Source: AP-15 sp963781215
Lineage (GTDB): Bacteria; Pseudomonadota; Alphaproteobacteria; ATCC43930; CGMCC-115725
Length of the DNA stretch: 64,000 nt
Assembly: GCA_963781215.1 (NCBI GenBank)
Contig: CAWAFE010000054.1
Span: forward strand, 1 to 64,000
Reading direction: 5' to 3'
Shown: positions 38,097 to 48,770 of the stretch, piece after piece
Numbering within the stretch: position 1 is the first letter of the stretch
Layout of the letters: each line of letters begins with the position of its first letter
The notes under the pieces: model-generated
What the model was told of the DNA's origin: nothing
The model's input: the letters and a program-made list of their open reading frames with translations, nothing else
Database searches by the model: none
Position numbers and translations under genes: made by a program

Positions 38097-38326
38097 CGCC
38101 GCTCTCCCTCTCGCCGCGCGCGCATTAAAGCCCGACGACGGCGCGAGGCGCAATTCGACGCGGCGATCAAGTCCTCTGGCACCCTGAGGATAAGGCGATA
38201 TCCTTACAAGACGGGTTCGCGTCCCGACGCACGCCGGGAGCGGAGGGTTCAAATCTTCTCACTTCGACCGTCGTTTTCAATCGCTCAGCGGCGCCTTGGT
38301 GCATCGCCTGTTCTGTTCCCGTCGGG

Positions 38327-38659
38327 TTACCCGCGTGATGCGCGATTTGACGGCCAATACTCGGGAGCCGCGGGAAAAACGGTATGGGTTCGCGTCGCCT
38401 CGGGCGCGCCGTCGAGCGTGTCGGCGGCCGCGCGCCAGACGGCGTAATGGGGTGCGGCCCGATGCGCTTCGAGCGCCGCCTCGTCCCGATAGACCTCGTA
38501 AAAGTAATAGACGTTCTGGTCCTGCAGATCCTGCAGCACGTTGAAGCGCATGCAGCCCGGCTCATCCCGCTCGGAGCCCTCGGCATCGACCTCGATCGCC
38601 TTCAGGAAACGCTCGCGTGCCTCCGGCTTGATCCGGACCTTGACCCACATTGCCAGCAT
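38327..38659 (-). CDS. antibiotic biosynthesis monooxygenase (ABM)-domain protein
   Basis: This 110-residue protein has the single ABM ferredoxin-like fold: MWVKVRIKPEARERFLKAIE, DEPGCMRFNVLQDLQDQN and YYFYEVYRDEAALEAHRAAP with the conserved His. Members are monooxygenases or quinol-degrading enzymes such as YgiN. ATG 38659 follows GGGAGG. It lies 59 bases downstream of coq10 on the same strand. Confidence 0.88.
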   Translation of the reverse strand: MLAMWVKVRIKPEARERFLKAIEVDAEGSERDEPGCMRFNVLQDLQDQNVYYFYEVYRDEAALEAHRAAPHYAVWRAAADTLDGAPEATRTHTVFPAAPEYWPSNRASRG

Positions 38660-38717
38660 GCTGACCTCCCTAAGCCCGATGTGCATTCTTACCGGAACGG
38701 TGGGGCAGGCGCCAGCA

Positions 38718-39179
38718 TCAGACTGCCGGCTCCTCGGCGCCGCGCGGCGGCGGGCCGTAGAGGTCGCGGGCGCGGGTTTCGAAGGCGCCGACCATGCGGC
38801 GCACCGCCTCGCCGAACAGGATCTCGATGAGCTTCTGCATCAGCCGCGACTTGAATTCGAAATCGACGAAGAAATCGATGCGGCAGCCGCCGCTCACGGG
38901 AATGAACTTCCAGTGGTTGTTCAAGTAGCGGAACGGCCCCTCGGCATAGGTCACGTCGATCTGCCGCGGCGGATCGAGTACCACGCGCGAAGTAAAACGC
39001 TCTCGGAACATCTTGAAGCCGATGATCATATCGGCAACGACGAGATCGGCGCGGCGTTCCTTGATCCGCGCCGCCACGCACCAGGGCAGGAATTCGGGAT
39101 AGCGCTCGATATCTGCAACGAGCGCGAAGAGCTGCTCCGCCGTGTAGGGCAGCACACGCTGCTCGGCATGGGTCGGCAT
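38718..39179 (-). CDS. Coq10/RatA-family ubiquinone-binding START-domain protein
   Basis: This 153-residue START-like protein reads VLPYTAEQLFALVADIERYP, FLPWCVAARI, ADMIIGFKMFRERFTSRV and RYLNNHWKFIPVSGGCRIDF. The family binds ubiquinone and assists respiration; RatA is the enterobacterial member. It starts 11 bases after the lipA stop, and the lipA-coq10 pairing is common in Alphaproteobacteria. Confidence 0.9.
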   Translation of the reverse strand: MPTHAEQRVLPYTAEQLFALVADIERYPEFLPWCVAARIKERRADLVVADMIIGFKMFRERFTSRVVLDPPRQIDVTYAEGPFRYLNNHWKFIPVSGGCRIDFFVDFEFKSRLMQKLIEILFGEAVRRMVGAFETRARDLYGPPPRGAEEPAV

Positions 39180-39190
39180 CGCGCGCGGGG

Positions 39191-40144
39191 TTATCCGGCG
39201 GCGGCGAGCCTGGCGGAGCGGGCGGCGCGAAGCCGCGCGAAATCGTCCCCGGCGTGATAGGACGAACGGGTCAGCGGCGAGGCCGAAACCAGCAGGAACC
39301 CCTTGGCCCGGGCAAAGCTCTCATAGCCGCGGAACTCCTCCGGCGTCACGAAGCGCGCGATCGGATGATGTTTCGGCGTTGGCTGCAAATACTGGCCGAT
39401 GGTCAGGAAATCGACTTCGGCGGAGCGCAGATCGTCCATCACCTGCAGCACCTCGGCCTTGTCCTCGCCGAGTCCGACCATGATCCCGGATTTGGTGAAC
39501 AGGGACGGATCGAGCCGCTTTGCCTGGTCGAGCAATCGTAGCGAATGAAAGTATCGTGCTCCCGGCCTTACCTCGGCATAAAGACGCGGCACGGTTTCGA
39601 GATTGTGGTTGAAGACGTCGGGCCGGGCCGCGACGACCGCTTCGAGCGCGCCCTTCTTGCGCAGAAAATCGGGGGTCAGGACCTCGATCGTCGTGCCGGG
39701 CGCGGCGGCGCGGATGGCGGCGATGGTTTGCGCGAACTGGCCGGCGCCGCCGTCGTCGAGATCATCGCGGTCGACCGAGGTGACGACGACATGCGCCAAT
39801 CCGAGCGCGGCAACCGCCTCCCCTACCCGCTCGGGCTCGTGCGGGTCGAGCAGGTCGGGCCGCCCGGTCGCGACGTTGCAGAAGGTGCAGGCGCGGGTAC
39901 ACACCCGCCCGAGGATCATCACCGTCGCATGGCGCTCTTTCCAGCACTCGCCGATGTTCGGGCAGCCGGCCTCTTCGCACACCGTGTTGAGCCGCAGTTC
40001 GCGCATCAGCCGGCGGGTCGCCTGGTATTCGGGCGAAACCGGCGCCCTGACCCGCAGCCAGTCGGGCTTGCGCGGGATCGGGCTGTCGGGCCGATGCGCT
40101 TTTTCGGGGTGTCGCAGGATCGCGTCGGCCGCGGGCAAGCTCAT
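39191..40144 (-). CDS. lipA: lipoyl synthase
   Basis: LipA inserts two sulfurs into octanoyl groups on lipoyl domains, here those of PdhB and PdhC encoded just upstream. The 317-residue radical-SAM protein has the auxiliary-cluster motif CEEAGCPNIGECW, the SAM-cluster motif CTRACTFCNVATG and the C-terminal RSSYHAGD serine motif. It starts 3 bases after the lpdA stop, as the last enzyme gene of the pyruvate dehydrogenase unit. Confidence 0.97.
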   Translation of the reverse strand: MSLPAADAILRHPEKAHRPDSPIPRKPDWLRVRAPVSPEYQATRRLMRELRLNTVCEEAGCPNIGECWKERHATVMILGRVCTRACTFCNVATGRPDLLDPHEPERVGEAVAALGLAHVVVTSVDRDDLDDGGAGQFAQTIAAIRAAAPGTTIEVLTPDFLRKKGALEAVVAARPDVFNHNLETVPRLYAEVRPGARYFHSLRLLDQAKRLDPSLFTKSGIMVGLGEDKAEVLQVMDDLRSAEVDFLTIGQYLQPTPKHHPIARFVTPEEFRGYESFARAKGFLLVSASPLTRSSYHAGDDFARLRAARSARLAAAG

Positions 40145-40147
40145 GGG

Positions 40148-41548
40148 CTAGAAGTGGATGGCGCGGCCATAGGCGTCAAGCACGGCCTCGTGCATCGTCT
40201 CCGAGATGGTCGGATGCGGGAAGATCGTGCGGATCAGTTCGGCCTCGGTGGTCTCCAGGGTCTTGGCGATCGCGTAGCCCTGGATCAGCTCGGTCACCTC
40301 GGCGCCGACCATATGCGCGCCCAATAGCTCGCCGGTCTCGGCGTCGAACACCGTTTTGACCATGCCTTCGGGCTCGCCGAGCGCGATCGCCTTGCCGTTG
40401 CCGATAAACGGGAAGTGCCCGACCCTGACTTGATAGCCGGCGTCCTTGGCGGCCTGCTCGGTGAGACCGACGCTGGCGATCTGCGGCCGGCAATAGGTGC
40501 AGGCCGGGATATTGCGCAAATCGAGCGGGTGCACGTCGTTCAGCCCCGCGATGTGCTCGACGCAGATCACCCCCTCGTGGCTCGCCTTGTGCGCGAGCCA
40601 GGGCGGGCCGACCAGGTCGCCGATGGCGTAGACGCCATTCTCGGCGGTGCGTAGCCACTCGTCGACGACCACATGCGTCCTTTCGACCCGGACGCCGGTG
40701 CCTTCGAGCCCGATATCCTCGACATTGCCGACAATCCCGACCGCGAGGATGACCCGCTCGACCTGCGTCTCGAACTCCTTTCCGCCCGCCTCGACCGCCG
40801 CGACAACGCCGTCGCCGTGCTGTTTCAGCGATTTGACCGTCGCCCCGATATGGATCTTGATCCCCTGCTTTTCAAAAGACTTGCGGGCGAAAGCCGAGAT
40901 TTCCTCGTCCTCGACCGGCAGCACTCGGTCCAGTACTTCGACCACCGTCACTTCGGCGCCCATATCGCGGTAGAAGCTCGCGAATTCGATGCCGATGGCG
41001 CCCGAGCCGACGACCAGCAGCGATTTCGGGATCGCCTTGGGGATCATCGCCTCCTTGTAAGTCCACACCCGCTCGCCATCGGGCTCCAGCCCCGGCAACG
41101 ACCGCGCCCTGGCGCCGGTCGCCAAAACGATGTGCGGCGCGGCAAGCTCGGCAACCGACTTGCCGTCCTTCTCGACCGCGACCCGCCCCTTGCCGTCGAG
41201 CCGGCCCTGCCCGTCGAACACGGCGACCTTGTTCTTCTTCAGCAGGTAGGCGACGCCGTTCGACAGTTGCTTGGCCACCGCGCGCGAGCGGGCAACGACC
41301 TTGCCCGCGTCGAAGCTGATATCCCTCGCCGAAAATCCGTAATCGTCAAGGTGATGCAGGATATGGTTGATCTCGGAGCTGCGCAGCAGCGCCTTCGTGG
41401 GAATGCAGCCCCAGTTCAGGCAGATGCCCCCCAGATGCTCGCGCTCGACCACGGCCGCCTTCATCCCGAGCTGTGCGGCCCGGATCGCCGCGACATAGCC
41501 GCCCGGCCCGCCGCCGAGAACGATCAAGTCAAAGGGAGTGTCGGCCAT
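40148..41548 (-). CDS. lpdA: dihydrolipoyl dehydrogenase (E3)
   Basis: This FAD enzyme reoxidises dihydrolipoyl groups of the pyruvate dehydrogenase complex. It is 466 residues long. Motifs are LIVLGGGPGGYVAAIRAAQL (FAD), GGICLNWGCIPTKALLRS (redox disulfide), VVGSGAIGIEFASFYRDMGA (NAD), YAIGDLVGPPWLAHKASHEG and the C-terminal HPTISETMHE with the catalytic His-Glu pair. ATG 41548 is chosen at the family start; the frame extends upstream through pdhC in another reading and is not part of the gene. Confidence 0.96.
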   Translation of the reverse strand: MADTPFDLIVLGGGPGGYVAAIRAAQLGMKAAVVEREHLGGICLNWGCIPTKALLRSSEINHILHHLDDYGFSARDISFDAGKVVARSRAVAKQLSNGVAYLLKKNKVAVFDGQGRLDGKGRVAVEKDGKSVAELAAPHIVLATGARARSLPGLEPDGERVWTYKEAMIPKAIPKSLLVVGSGAIGIEFASFYRDMGAEVTVVEVLDRVLPVEDEEISAFARKSFEKQGIKIHIGATVKSLKQHGDGVVAAVEAGGKEFETQVERVILAVGIVGNVEDIGLEGTGVRVERTHVVVDEWLRTAENGVYAIGDLVGPPWLAHKASHEGVICVEHIAGLNDVHPLDLRNIPACTYCRPQIASVGLTEQAAKDAGYQVRVGHFPFIGNGKAIALGEPEGMVKTVFDAETGELLGAHMVGAEVTELIQGYAIAKTLETTEAELIRTIFPHPTISETMHEAVLDAYGRAIHF

Positions 41549-41562
41549 CCCGCGCTCTGCTT

Positions 41563-42870
41563 TCACAGCAGCATCGTCAGCGGGTCCTCGACGAGCTTCT
41601 TGAAGGCGGCGAGAAATTGCGCGCCGACGGCGCCGTCGACGGCGCGGTGATCGCAGGAGAGTGTGCAGCTCATAACGGTCGCGACCGCGAGCGCACCGTC
41701 TTTGACCACAGGCCGCTGCTCGCCGGCGCCGACCGCGAGGATGCCGCCGTGCGGCGGGTTGATGACCGCGGCGAACTCGCGCACGCCGTACATGCCGAGG
41801 TTCGAGATCGAAAACGTGCCGCCCTGGAACTCTTCGAGCTTTAATTTGCCGGTACGGGCGCGGGCGGCGAGGTCCTTCATCTCGTCGGCGATCGTCGCCA
41901 GCCCTTTCTGGTCGGCGTGCTTGACGATCGGCGTGATCAGCCCGTCGTCGAGCGCCACCGCGACCGCGATGTCGACACTGTCCCAGACGAGGATCGCCTC
42001 GTCGCTCCACGAGGCGTTCGCCGCGGGCACCCGCCGCAATCCCAGCGCCGCCGCGCGGATCACAAAGTCGTTTACTGAAATTCGGTACGCATCCGATTTG
42101 GCGTTCAGTTCAGTACGGATTTTCAGAAGTGCATCGATCTCGCAATCGATCGTCAGGTAGAAGTGCGGAACGGTCTGCTTGGATTCGGTGAGCCGTCGCG
42201 CGATGACCCGGCGCATCGCATTGAGCGGCCGCTCGGTATAGGGCGCGTTGCCCGCGAGCGCGGCCACCCGTTCCTTGGTCAATGCCGGTACCGGGGCGCC
42301 GGGCGGAACGACCAGCGGTAGCCTCGGTGCTTCGGCCGGCGTCGCGCGACCCTTGGTCAGAGCCGCCTCGATGTCGGCCTTGACGATGCGGCCCTGCGGT
42401 CCCGAGCCTTTCAGCGCGGCGAGGTCGAGCCCGGCCTGCTGCGCCATCCGGCGCGCCAAGGGGCTGGCGAAAATCCGCCCGTTGCCGCGATCCTTCGCAA
42501 CCACAGGCAGAGATGCGGGAGCAGGTGCCGCCACGGGCGTTGACGGTGCCGCCACAGGCGTTGACGGTGCCGCCGGGGCGGGTGATGCCGGCGTTTGGGT
42601 CAGGTGTTCCAGGGCCGAGACGTCCTCGTCCTCGCCCAGCAGCACGGCGATCGGCTGGTTGACCTTGATCCCCTGCGCGCCCTCCGGCACCAGGATCCGG
42701 CCGATCTTGCCGTCGTCGACCGCCTCGACCTCCATCGTCGCCTTGTCGGTCTCGATCTCGGCCAACACATCGCCGGAACGGACCTCATCGCCTTCCTTCT
42801 TCAGCCATTTGGCGAGGTTGCCCTCGGTCATCGTCGGCGACAGCGCCGGCATCAGGATTTCGGTGGGCAT
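41563..42870 (-). CDS. pdhC: pyruvate dehydrogenase E2 (dihydrolipoamide acetyltransferase)
   Basis: This 435-residue protein has one lipoyl domain (ILMPALSPTMTEGNLAKWLK, lipoyl Lys in EIETDKATMEVEAVD), an Ala/Pro-rich linker, an E1/E3-binding domain (ASPLARRMAQQAGLDLAALK, GSGPQGRIVKADIEAAL) and the catalytic domain. The active site is CDHRAVDGAVGAQFL with His and Asp. The linker contains a short repeated APSTPVA unit. ATG 42870 begins MPTEIL; a possible earlier ATG (MTTSFGDWD) is less typical. Confidence 0.96.
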   Translation of the reverse strand: MPTEILMPALSPTMTEGNLAKWLKKEGDEVRSGDVLAEIETDKATMEVEAVDDGKIGRILVPEGAQGIKVNQPIAVLLGEDEDVSALEHLTQTPASPAPAAPSTPVAAPSTPVAAPAPASLPVVAKDRGNGRIFASPLARRMAQQAGLDLAALKGSGPQGRIVKADIEAALTKGRATPAEAPRLPLVVPPGAPVPALTKERVAALAGNAPYTERPLNAMRRVIARRLTESKQTVPHFYLTIDCEIDALLKIRTELNAKSDAYRISVNDFVIRAAALGLRRVPAANASWSDEAILVWDSVDIAVAVALDDGLITPIVKHADQKGLATIADEMKDLAARARTGKLKLEEFQGGTFSISNLGMYGVREFAAVINPPHGGILAVGAGEQRPVVKDGALAVATVMSCTLSCDHRAVDGAVGAQFLAAFKKLVEDPLTMLL

Positions 42871-42892
42871 GTCCCAGTCACCAAACGACGTG

Positions 42893-42977
42893 GTCATTGC
42901 GGGGAGGCCACCAGGCCATCGCGGCGATCTCGACGGTACCGGCGCCGACGAGATTGCGTCGCTTTGTTCGCAATGAC
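42893..42977. repeat. palindromic intergenic repeat between pdhB and pdhC
   Basis: This repeat of about 85 bases starts GTCATTGCGGGG and ends TTCGCAATGAC, and its inner part contains GACGAGATTGCGTCGC. It is of the same type as the units at 48661-48765. Transcribed, it would fold into a stem that could separate expression of pdhA/pdhB from the downstream genes. Confidence 0.6.
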
Positions 42978-42983
42978 ATTCGA

Positions 42984-44342
<1,359 letters not shown>

Positions 44343-44366
44343 GGCTCTGCTACAACCTTCCGCGGC

Positions 44367-45374
44367 TTAGGCATCGACCAGCACGTCGGTCCACAACTCC
44401 TCGGGATCGGGCTCCGGGCTGTCCTGCGCGAACTGCGCCGCTTCGGCGATACGGTCCCTGACCTCGGCATCGATCTGCTTCAGCGCCGCTTCCGCGGTCC
44501 CCGCCTCGACCAGGCGCTGCCGCGTGTGGTCGATGGGGTCGTGCTCGGCGCGCATCTTGTTGACCTCCTCGCGGGTGCGGTATTTGGCCGGGTCCGACAT
44601 CGAGTGGCCGCGATAGCGGTAGGTCAGCATCTCCAGGATGATCGGCCCCTGACCGGAGCGTGCATGCTCGGCGGCGGCGAGCCCGGCCGCGTGCACCGCC
44701 AGTACATCCATGCCGTCAACCTGCTCGCCCGGAATGCCGTAGGCGACGCCGCGGTGGAACAGGTCGGTGCGCGCCGAGGCCCGGTCGACCGAGGTACCCA
44801 TGCCGTAGCGGTTGTTCTCGATCACGTAAACCACCGGCAGCTTCCACAGCGAGGCCATGTTAAAGCTCTCGGCGACCTGCCCCTGGTTGATCGCGCCGTC
44901 GCCGAGATAGGTGGCCGACACGAGCCCGTTCGCGCGGTAGCGGTGGGCGAAGCCGATCCCGGTGCCGATCGGCACCTGCGCCCCGACGATGCCGTGGCCG
45001 CCGAAGAAGTTCTTCTCGCGGCTGAACATGTGCATCGAGCCGCCCTTGCCGCGCGAATAGCCGCTGCGGCGGCCGGTCAGCTCGGCCATCACGCCCTTGG
45101 GATCCATGCCGCAGGCCAGCATATGCCCGTGGTCACGGTAGGAGGTGACGGTCGTGTCGCCTTCCTTCAGCGCCGCCTGCATGCCGACCACCACTGCCTC
45201 CTGGCCGATATAAAGATGGCAGAAGCCGCCGATCAGCCCCATCCCGTACATTTGCCCCGCCCGCTCCTCGAAGCGCCGGATCAGTAGCATTTGACGGTAA
45301 TAGCCGAGCAGCTCTGCCGCTGGGACCGCGGGCTCGGCGAGTTTGGTGGGCTTGGCCTTGCCTGTGACTGCCAT
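44367..45374 (-). CDS. pdhA: pyruvate dehydrogenase E1 alpha
   Basis: This 335-residue thiamine-diphosphate enzyme catalyses the decarboxylation step. Motifs are YYRQMLLIRRFEERAGQMYG, TSYRDHGHMLACGMDP, RGKGGSMHMFSREKNFFGGH and the ThDP motif GDGAINQGQVAESFNMASLW with the closing ENNRYGMGT. ATG 45374 follows GGAGGAAACG. It is the first gene of pdhA-pdhB-pdhC-lpdA-lipA; about 126 bases separate it from ftsB and may hold its promoter. Confidence 0.96.
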   Translation of the reverse strand: MAVTGKAKPTKLAEPAVPAAELLGYYRQMLLIRRFEERAGQMYGMGLIGGFCHLYIGQEAVVVGMQAALKEGDTTVTSYRDHGHMLACGMDPKGVMAELTGRRSGYSRGKGGSMHMFSREKNFFGGHGIVGAQVPIGTGIGFAHRYRANGLVSATYLGDGAINQGQVAESFNMASLWKLPVVYVIENNRYGMGTSVDRASARTDLFHRGVAYGIPGEQVDGMDVLAVHAAGLAAAEHARSGQGPIILEMLTYRYRGHSMSDPAKYRTREEVNKMRAEHDPIDHTRQRLVEAGTAEAALKQIDAEVRDRIAEAAQFAQDSPEPDPEELWTDVLVDA

Positions 45375-45500
45375 CTCGTTTCCTCCGGGCAACCGCCGGC
45401 AGCGGCCCCAAAACTTGCCGGGAGGATGGTCGGAAATCGGCGGGTTTGCAACCTCGACCGGGAAGACGCCTTGCCAGGAAAACCTGATTTCCGGGTGCCG

Positions 45501-45824
45501 TCAGGGTGTGGGCGCCTGCTTCATAATCACGATCTCGTTCGGCGCCACGAGGTTCAAGGTCGCGCGCACCCGCTCGTCCAACAGGTCGGGATCGACGTGG
45601 TCAGGCCGCAGGTTGGAGACCTTGAGGTCGAGTGCCGCGCGCGATGCACGGGCGGTTTCGAGAGTGGCGTTTGCCTCGCGTAGCTCGCGGGTCAGGCGCA
45701 ACCACGCCAGCAGCCCACGGTCGCCCTCGACCAGATGGTAGGCGAAATAGCCGGTCAGTGCCAGACCGACAACCGGGCCGAGGATGAAGCGCGCCCGTCT
45801 GCGCAATTCGCGCATTACGATCAT
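45501..45824 (-). CDS. ftsB: septum formation initiator (FtsB/DivIC-like)
   Basis: This 107-residue bitopic protein has a short basic head, one transmembrane helix (FILGPVVGLALTGYFAYHL) and a periplasmic coiled coil (RLTRELREANATLETARASR) ending with VAPNEIVIMKQ. This fits FtsB-type divisome proteins, always found after eno in related genomes. ATG 45824 overlaps the eno stop (ATGA); an ATG at 45815 is possible. Confidence 0.85.
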   Translation of the reverse strand: MIVMRELRRRARFILGPVVGLALTGYFAYHLVEGDRGLLAWLRLTRELREANATLETARASRAALDLKVSNLRPDHVDPDLLDERVRATLNLVAPNEIVIMKQAPTP

Positions 45825-47128
45825 GGTGCAACAGAACCACCACCAGCCCCGGCCGTCAACCGCCGCCGCAGCACCGACCGCCCGGCGAATACGGCCGACG
45901 CATTCAGCTGCTCCTCGATCCGGATCAGCTGATTGTACTTGGCGATCCGGTCGGAGCGAGACAGCGAGCCCGTTTTGATCTGCCCGCAATTGGTTGCAAC
46001 CGCGAGGTCGGCGATCGTCACATCCTCGGTCTCGCCCGAGCGGTGGGAGAACACCGTGCCCCAGCCGGCCCGTTGCGCGATCTCGACCGCCTCCAGGGTC
46101 TCGGACAAGGTGCCGATCTGGTTGACCTTGACGAGGAGCGCATTGGCCGCATTCCGCGCGATACCGTCGCGAATTCGGCCGGGGTTGGTGACGAACACAT
46201 CATCGCCGACCAGCTGGATCCTGCCGCCCAGCTCCCGCGTCAGCATGACCCAGCCGTCCCAATCGTCCTCGGCCATGCCGTCCTCGATCGAGACGATCGG
46301 GAAGCGTTCGACGAGGCTTCGCCAATAGCCGACCAGAGCGGCCGAATCGAATGTCTTGCCTTCGAGGCGATAGGCGCCGTCGCGATAGAATTCGCTGGCG
46401 GCCGGGTCGAGCGCCAGCACGACATCGTCGCCCGGACGGTAGCCGGCGGCCTCGATCGCCTGCATCACAAAGCCGAGTGCGGCATCGGCCGAGGCGAGGT
46501 TCGGCGCGAACCCGCCCTCGTCGCCGACATTGGTGTTGTGCCCGGCATCGGCGAGCTTCTTGCGCAGCGCGTGAAAAATCTCGGAGCCGATCGCGGATTG
46601 CCTCAGTTGCCGATCCCGCGCCGACCGGCACCACCATGAACTCCTGGATGTCGATCGGGTTGTCGGCGTGGACGCCGCCATTGACGATGTTCATCATCGG
46701 CACCGGCAGGATGCGGGCGGAGACGCCGCCGACATAGCGGTAGAGCGGCAGGCCGAGCTCGGCCGCAGCGGCCTTGGCACAGGCGAGGCTGACGCCGAGG
46801 ATCGCGTTGGCGCCGAGCCGGGCCTTGTTCGGGGTTCCGTCGAGCTCGATCAGCACCCGGTCGATCGCCGGCTGGTCCTCGGTCTCGAAGCCGGAGAGCG
46901 CGTCGAAAATCTCGCCGTTGACCGCCTCGACCGCCTGCAGGACCCCCTGCCGCCGAACCTCGTACCGCCGTCGCGCTTCTCGATCGCCTCGTGCGCCCCG
47001 GTCGAGGCACCCGACGGCACCGCCGCGCGCCCGATCGTCCCTGTCTCCAGGGTCACCTCGACCTCGACCGTCGGATTGCCGCGGCTGTCGAGAATCTCGC
47101 GCGCGTGAATGTCGGCGATCGCGGTCAT
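45821..47128 (-). CDS. eno: enolase, two frameshifts
   Basis: Enolase converts 2-phosphoglycerate to phosphoenolpyruvate and acts in the RNA degradosome of some bacteria. Motifs are REILDSRGNPTVEVEV, AAVPSGASTGAHEAIE, ILPVPMMNIVNGGVHADN, GDEGGFAPNLAS, SIEDGMAEDDWDGW, VKVNQIGTLSET and FSHRSGETEDVTIADLA. One base is missing in the G run near 46958 (GGGRG / VLQAVEAV), and one is extra near 46622 (SATEAI / IGSEIF). Bridged length is about 435 residues. Two breaks in a normally single, essential gene point to sequencing indels. Confidence 0.95.
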
Positions 47129-47153
47129 TGTCTCTCGGCTCCCGAAATCGGGG

Positions 47154-47774
47154 TCACGGATTGGTATGGTTGATCGGCGGCTTGATGCCGATCACGCCGG
47201 TTCGCTCGGTGTATCTCGTGCCGTATCCGGTTTGCTGAAGCCACCAGCTCACGAAATCCTGAAACGCGTCCGGTCCCTTGACCGCGACATGAAAGTAGTT
47301 GGGGTCGAAAAGATGCAGCCGGCCGTCGCGGCCGTTGCGCATCACGACCGTGTGACCGCCGCCCGGACGCCTCATCGTGACGCCGTAGCAGCCATAGGCG
47401 TTGAAGACGACCTGGCAGATAAAAGCGGCGGAGGGCGTGTGCGGGCGTTCCGCGCGCAAGGTCGAGACCGTGCACGCGAAGGGCTGGGTCACGACCTTCC
47501 ATTCGTTGACCCAATCGGTAAAGCCGGCGTTCTCGTCGATTGTCTGTGCCATCGTCGCCTGCCAGGGCGGGTTGTCGCAAACCTGGCTGGCGAACGGAAA
47601 GTCCTTTCCCTGATAGGCAAGGGAAATCCAATTTGCGGCCAACCCAGCGCAGTAGCCCTCGTGCGTCGCGCCCCACGGTCCGGGTTGAGTCATCGGCGGC
47701 GTTTGCGCCTGGTCGATCGCGTAGACGAGAACCCCCTTCGCCTTTGCTCCCAGCTGGATCGCATCCCATTGCAT
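47154..47774 (-). CDS. putative YopT-type (C58-like) cysteine peptidase
   Basis: This 206-residue protein has a papain-like triad pattern. Cys42 lies in HEGYCAGLAANWISLAY, His141 in PGGGHTVVMRN and Asp157 in HLFDPNYF. The Cys-GL-x-x-WI context, the 16-residue His-to-Asp spacing and the FDPN motif match C58 peptidases such as YopT and AvrPphB, which are effector-type proteases, and related domains in toxins. No signal peptide is visible. ATG 47774 follows GAGGAAGCGG. It lies 19 bases from kdsA and 26 from eno, inside the housekeeping run. The peptidase assignment is inference from motifs; the substrate is unknown. Confidence 0.65.
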   Translation of the reverse strand: MQWDAIQLGAKAKGVLVYAIDQAQTPPMTQPGPWGATHEGYCAGLAANWISLAYQGKDFPFASQVCDNPPWQATMAQTIDENAGFTDWVNEWKVVTQPFACTVSTLRAERPHTPSAAFICQVVFNAYGCYGVTMRRPGGGHTVVMRNGRDGRLHLFDPNYFHVAVKGPDAFQDFVSWWLQQTGYGTRYTERTGVIGIKPPINHTNP

Positions 47775-47793
47775 GGCCGCTTCCTCGAAAGAT

Positions 47794-48648
47794 CTATGGC
47801 GTCGCCCGACCAATCGTCTCGGGCAACGCTTTGGCCAGCCGATCGAACGCGACCAGGGTTTCGAGGAGCTCCGGCAGCGCCTTCAGCGGGATCATGGTCG
47901 GACCCTCGCACGGGGCGCGGTCGGGGTCCTGATGGGTCTCGATAAAGATCGCGGCGACGCCAACGGCGGCGGCGGCGCGGGCAAGAACAGGCGCAAATTC
48001 GCGCTCGCCGCCCGAACGATCACCGAGGCCGCCGGGCTGCGCCACGGCATGGGTCGCGTCGAACACGACCGGGTAGCCGGTCCGAGCCATGATCGGCAGC
48101 GCGCGCATGTCGACCACCAGGTTGTTGTAGCCGAAGCTCGCGCCGCGCTCGCACAGCAGGATCTGCTGGTTGCCGGTCGAGGCGATCTTGGCGGCGGCGT
48201 GCTGCATGTCCCACGGCGCCAGAAACTGTCCCTTCTTGATGTTGACCGGCTTGCCGGTCGCGCCTGCCGAGAGCAGAAGATCGGTCTGGCGGCACAGAAA
48301 TGCGGGGATTTGGAGGATATCGACCACCTCGGCGACCGGCGCGCATTGCTCCGGCGCATGCACGTCGGTCAGCACAGGGAGGCCGGTCCGCTCGCGCAGC
48401 TCGGCGAGAATAGGCAGACCCGCATCGAGCCCGATGCCGCGCGCCGAATTGACCGAAGACCGGTTCGCCTTGTCGAACGATGTCTTATAGATGAGAGCGA
48501 TTTTCAGCTTGGCCGCGATATCGGCCAGCGCCGAGCTGATCTCCAGCGCATGAGCGCGCGATTCCAGCGTGTTCGGCCCAACGATGAACACCGCCGGAAG
48601 ATCATTGCCGATGGCGATGTCGCCAACGGTGACGTGGCGGGGGGTCAT
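47794..48648 (-). CDS. kdsA: 3-deoxy-8-phosphooctulonate synthase
   Basis: KdsA condenses phosphoenolpyruvate and arabinose-5-phosphate to Kdo-8-phosphate for lipopolysaccharide. The 284-residue TIM-barrel enzyme shows FIVGPNTLESRAHALEIS, YKTSFDKANRSS, LPVLTDVHAPEQC, VNIKKGQFLAPWDMQHAA, LCERGASFGYNNLVVDMR and FDATHAVAQPGG. The ATG at 48648 is the normal start; the frame extends upstream into pyrG only as a shadow. Confidence 0.95.
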   Translation of the reverse strand: MTPRHVTVGDIAIGNDLPAVFIVGPNTLESRAHALEISSALADIAAKLKIALIYKTSFDKANRSSVNSARGIGLDAGLPILAELRERTGLPVLTDVHAPEQCAPVAEVVDILQIPAFLCRQTDLLLSAGATGKPVNIKKGQFLAPWDMQHAAAKIASTGNQQILLCERGASFGYNNLVVDMRALPIMARTGYPVVFDATHAVAQPGGLGDRSGGEREFAPVLARAAAAVGVAAIFIETHQDPDRAPCEGPTMIPLKALPELLETLVAFDRLAKALPETIGRATP

Positions 48649-48660
48649 CGCACTTCCGCT

Positions 48661-48765
48661 GTCACTGCAAGGGGCGAGGCGGCGGGACGAGATTGCTTCG
48701 CTGCGCTCGCAATGACGATTTCTCGATCGTTGCGAGGAGCGGAGCGACGAAGCAATCTCGGCGAC
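48661..48765. repeat. two palindromic repeat units between pyrG and kdsA
   Basis: Unit 1 (48661-48716) runs from GTCACTGCAAGGGGCG to GCTCGCAATGAC. Unit 2 (48728-48765) is CGTTGCGAGGAGCGGAG followed by CGACGAAGCAATCTCGG. Both share the GCAATCTCG/CGAGATTGC core with the unit at 42893-42977. They look like members of a dispersed palindromic family (BIME-like). Confidence 0.6.
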
Positions 48766-48770
48766 ATGGC

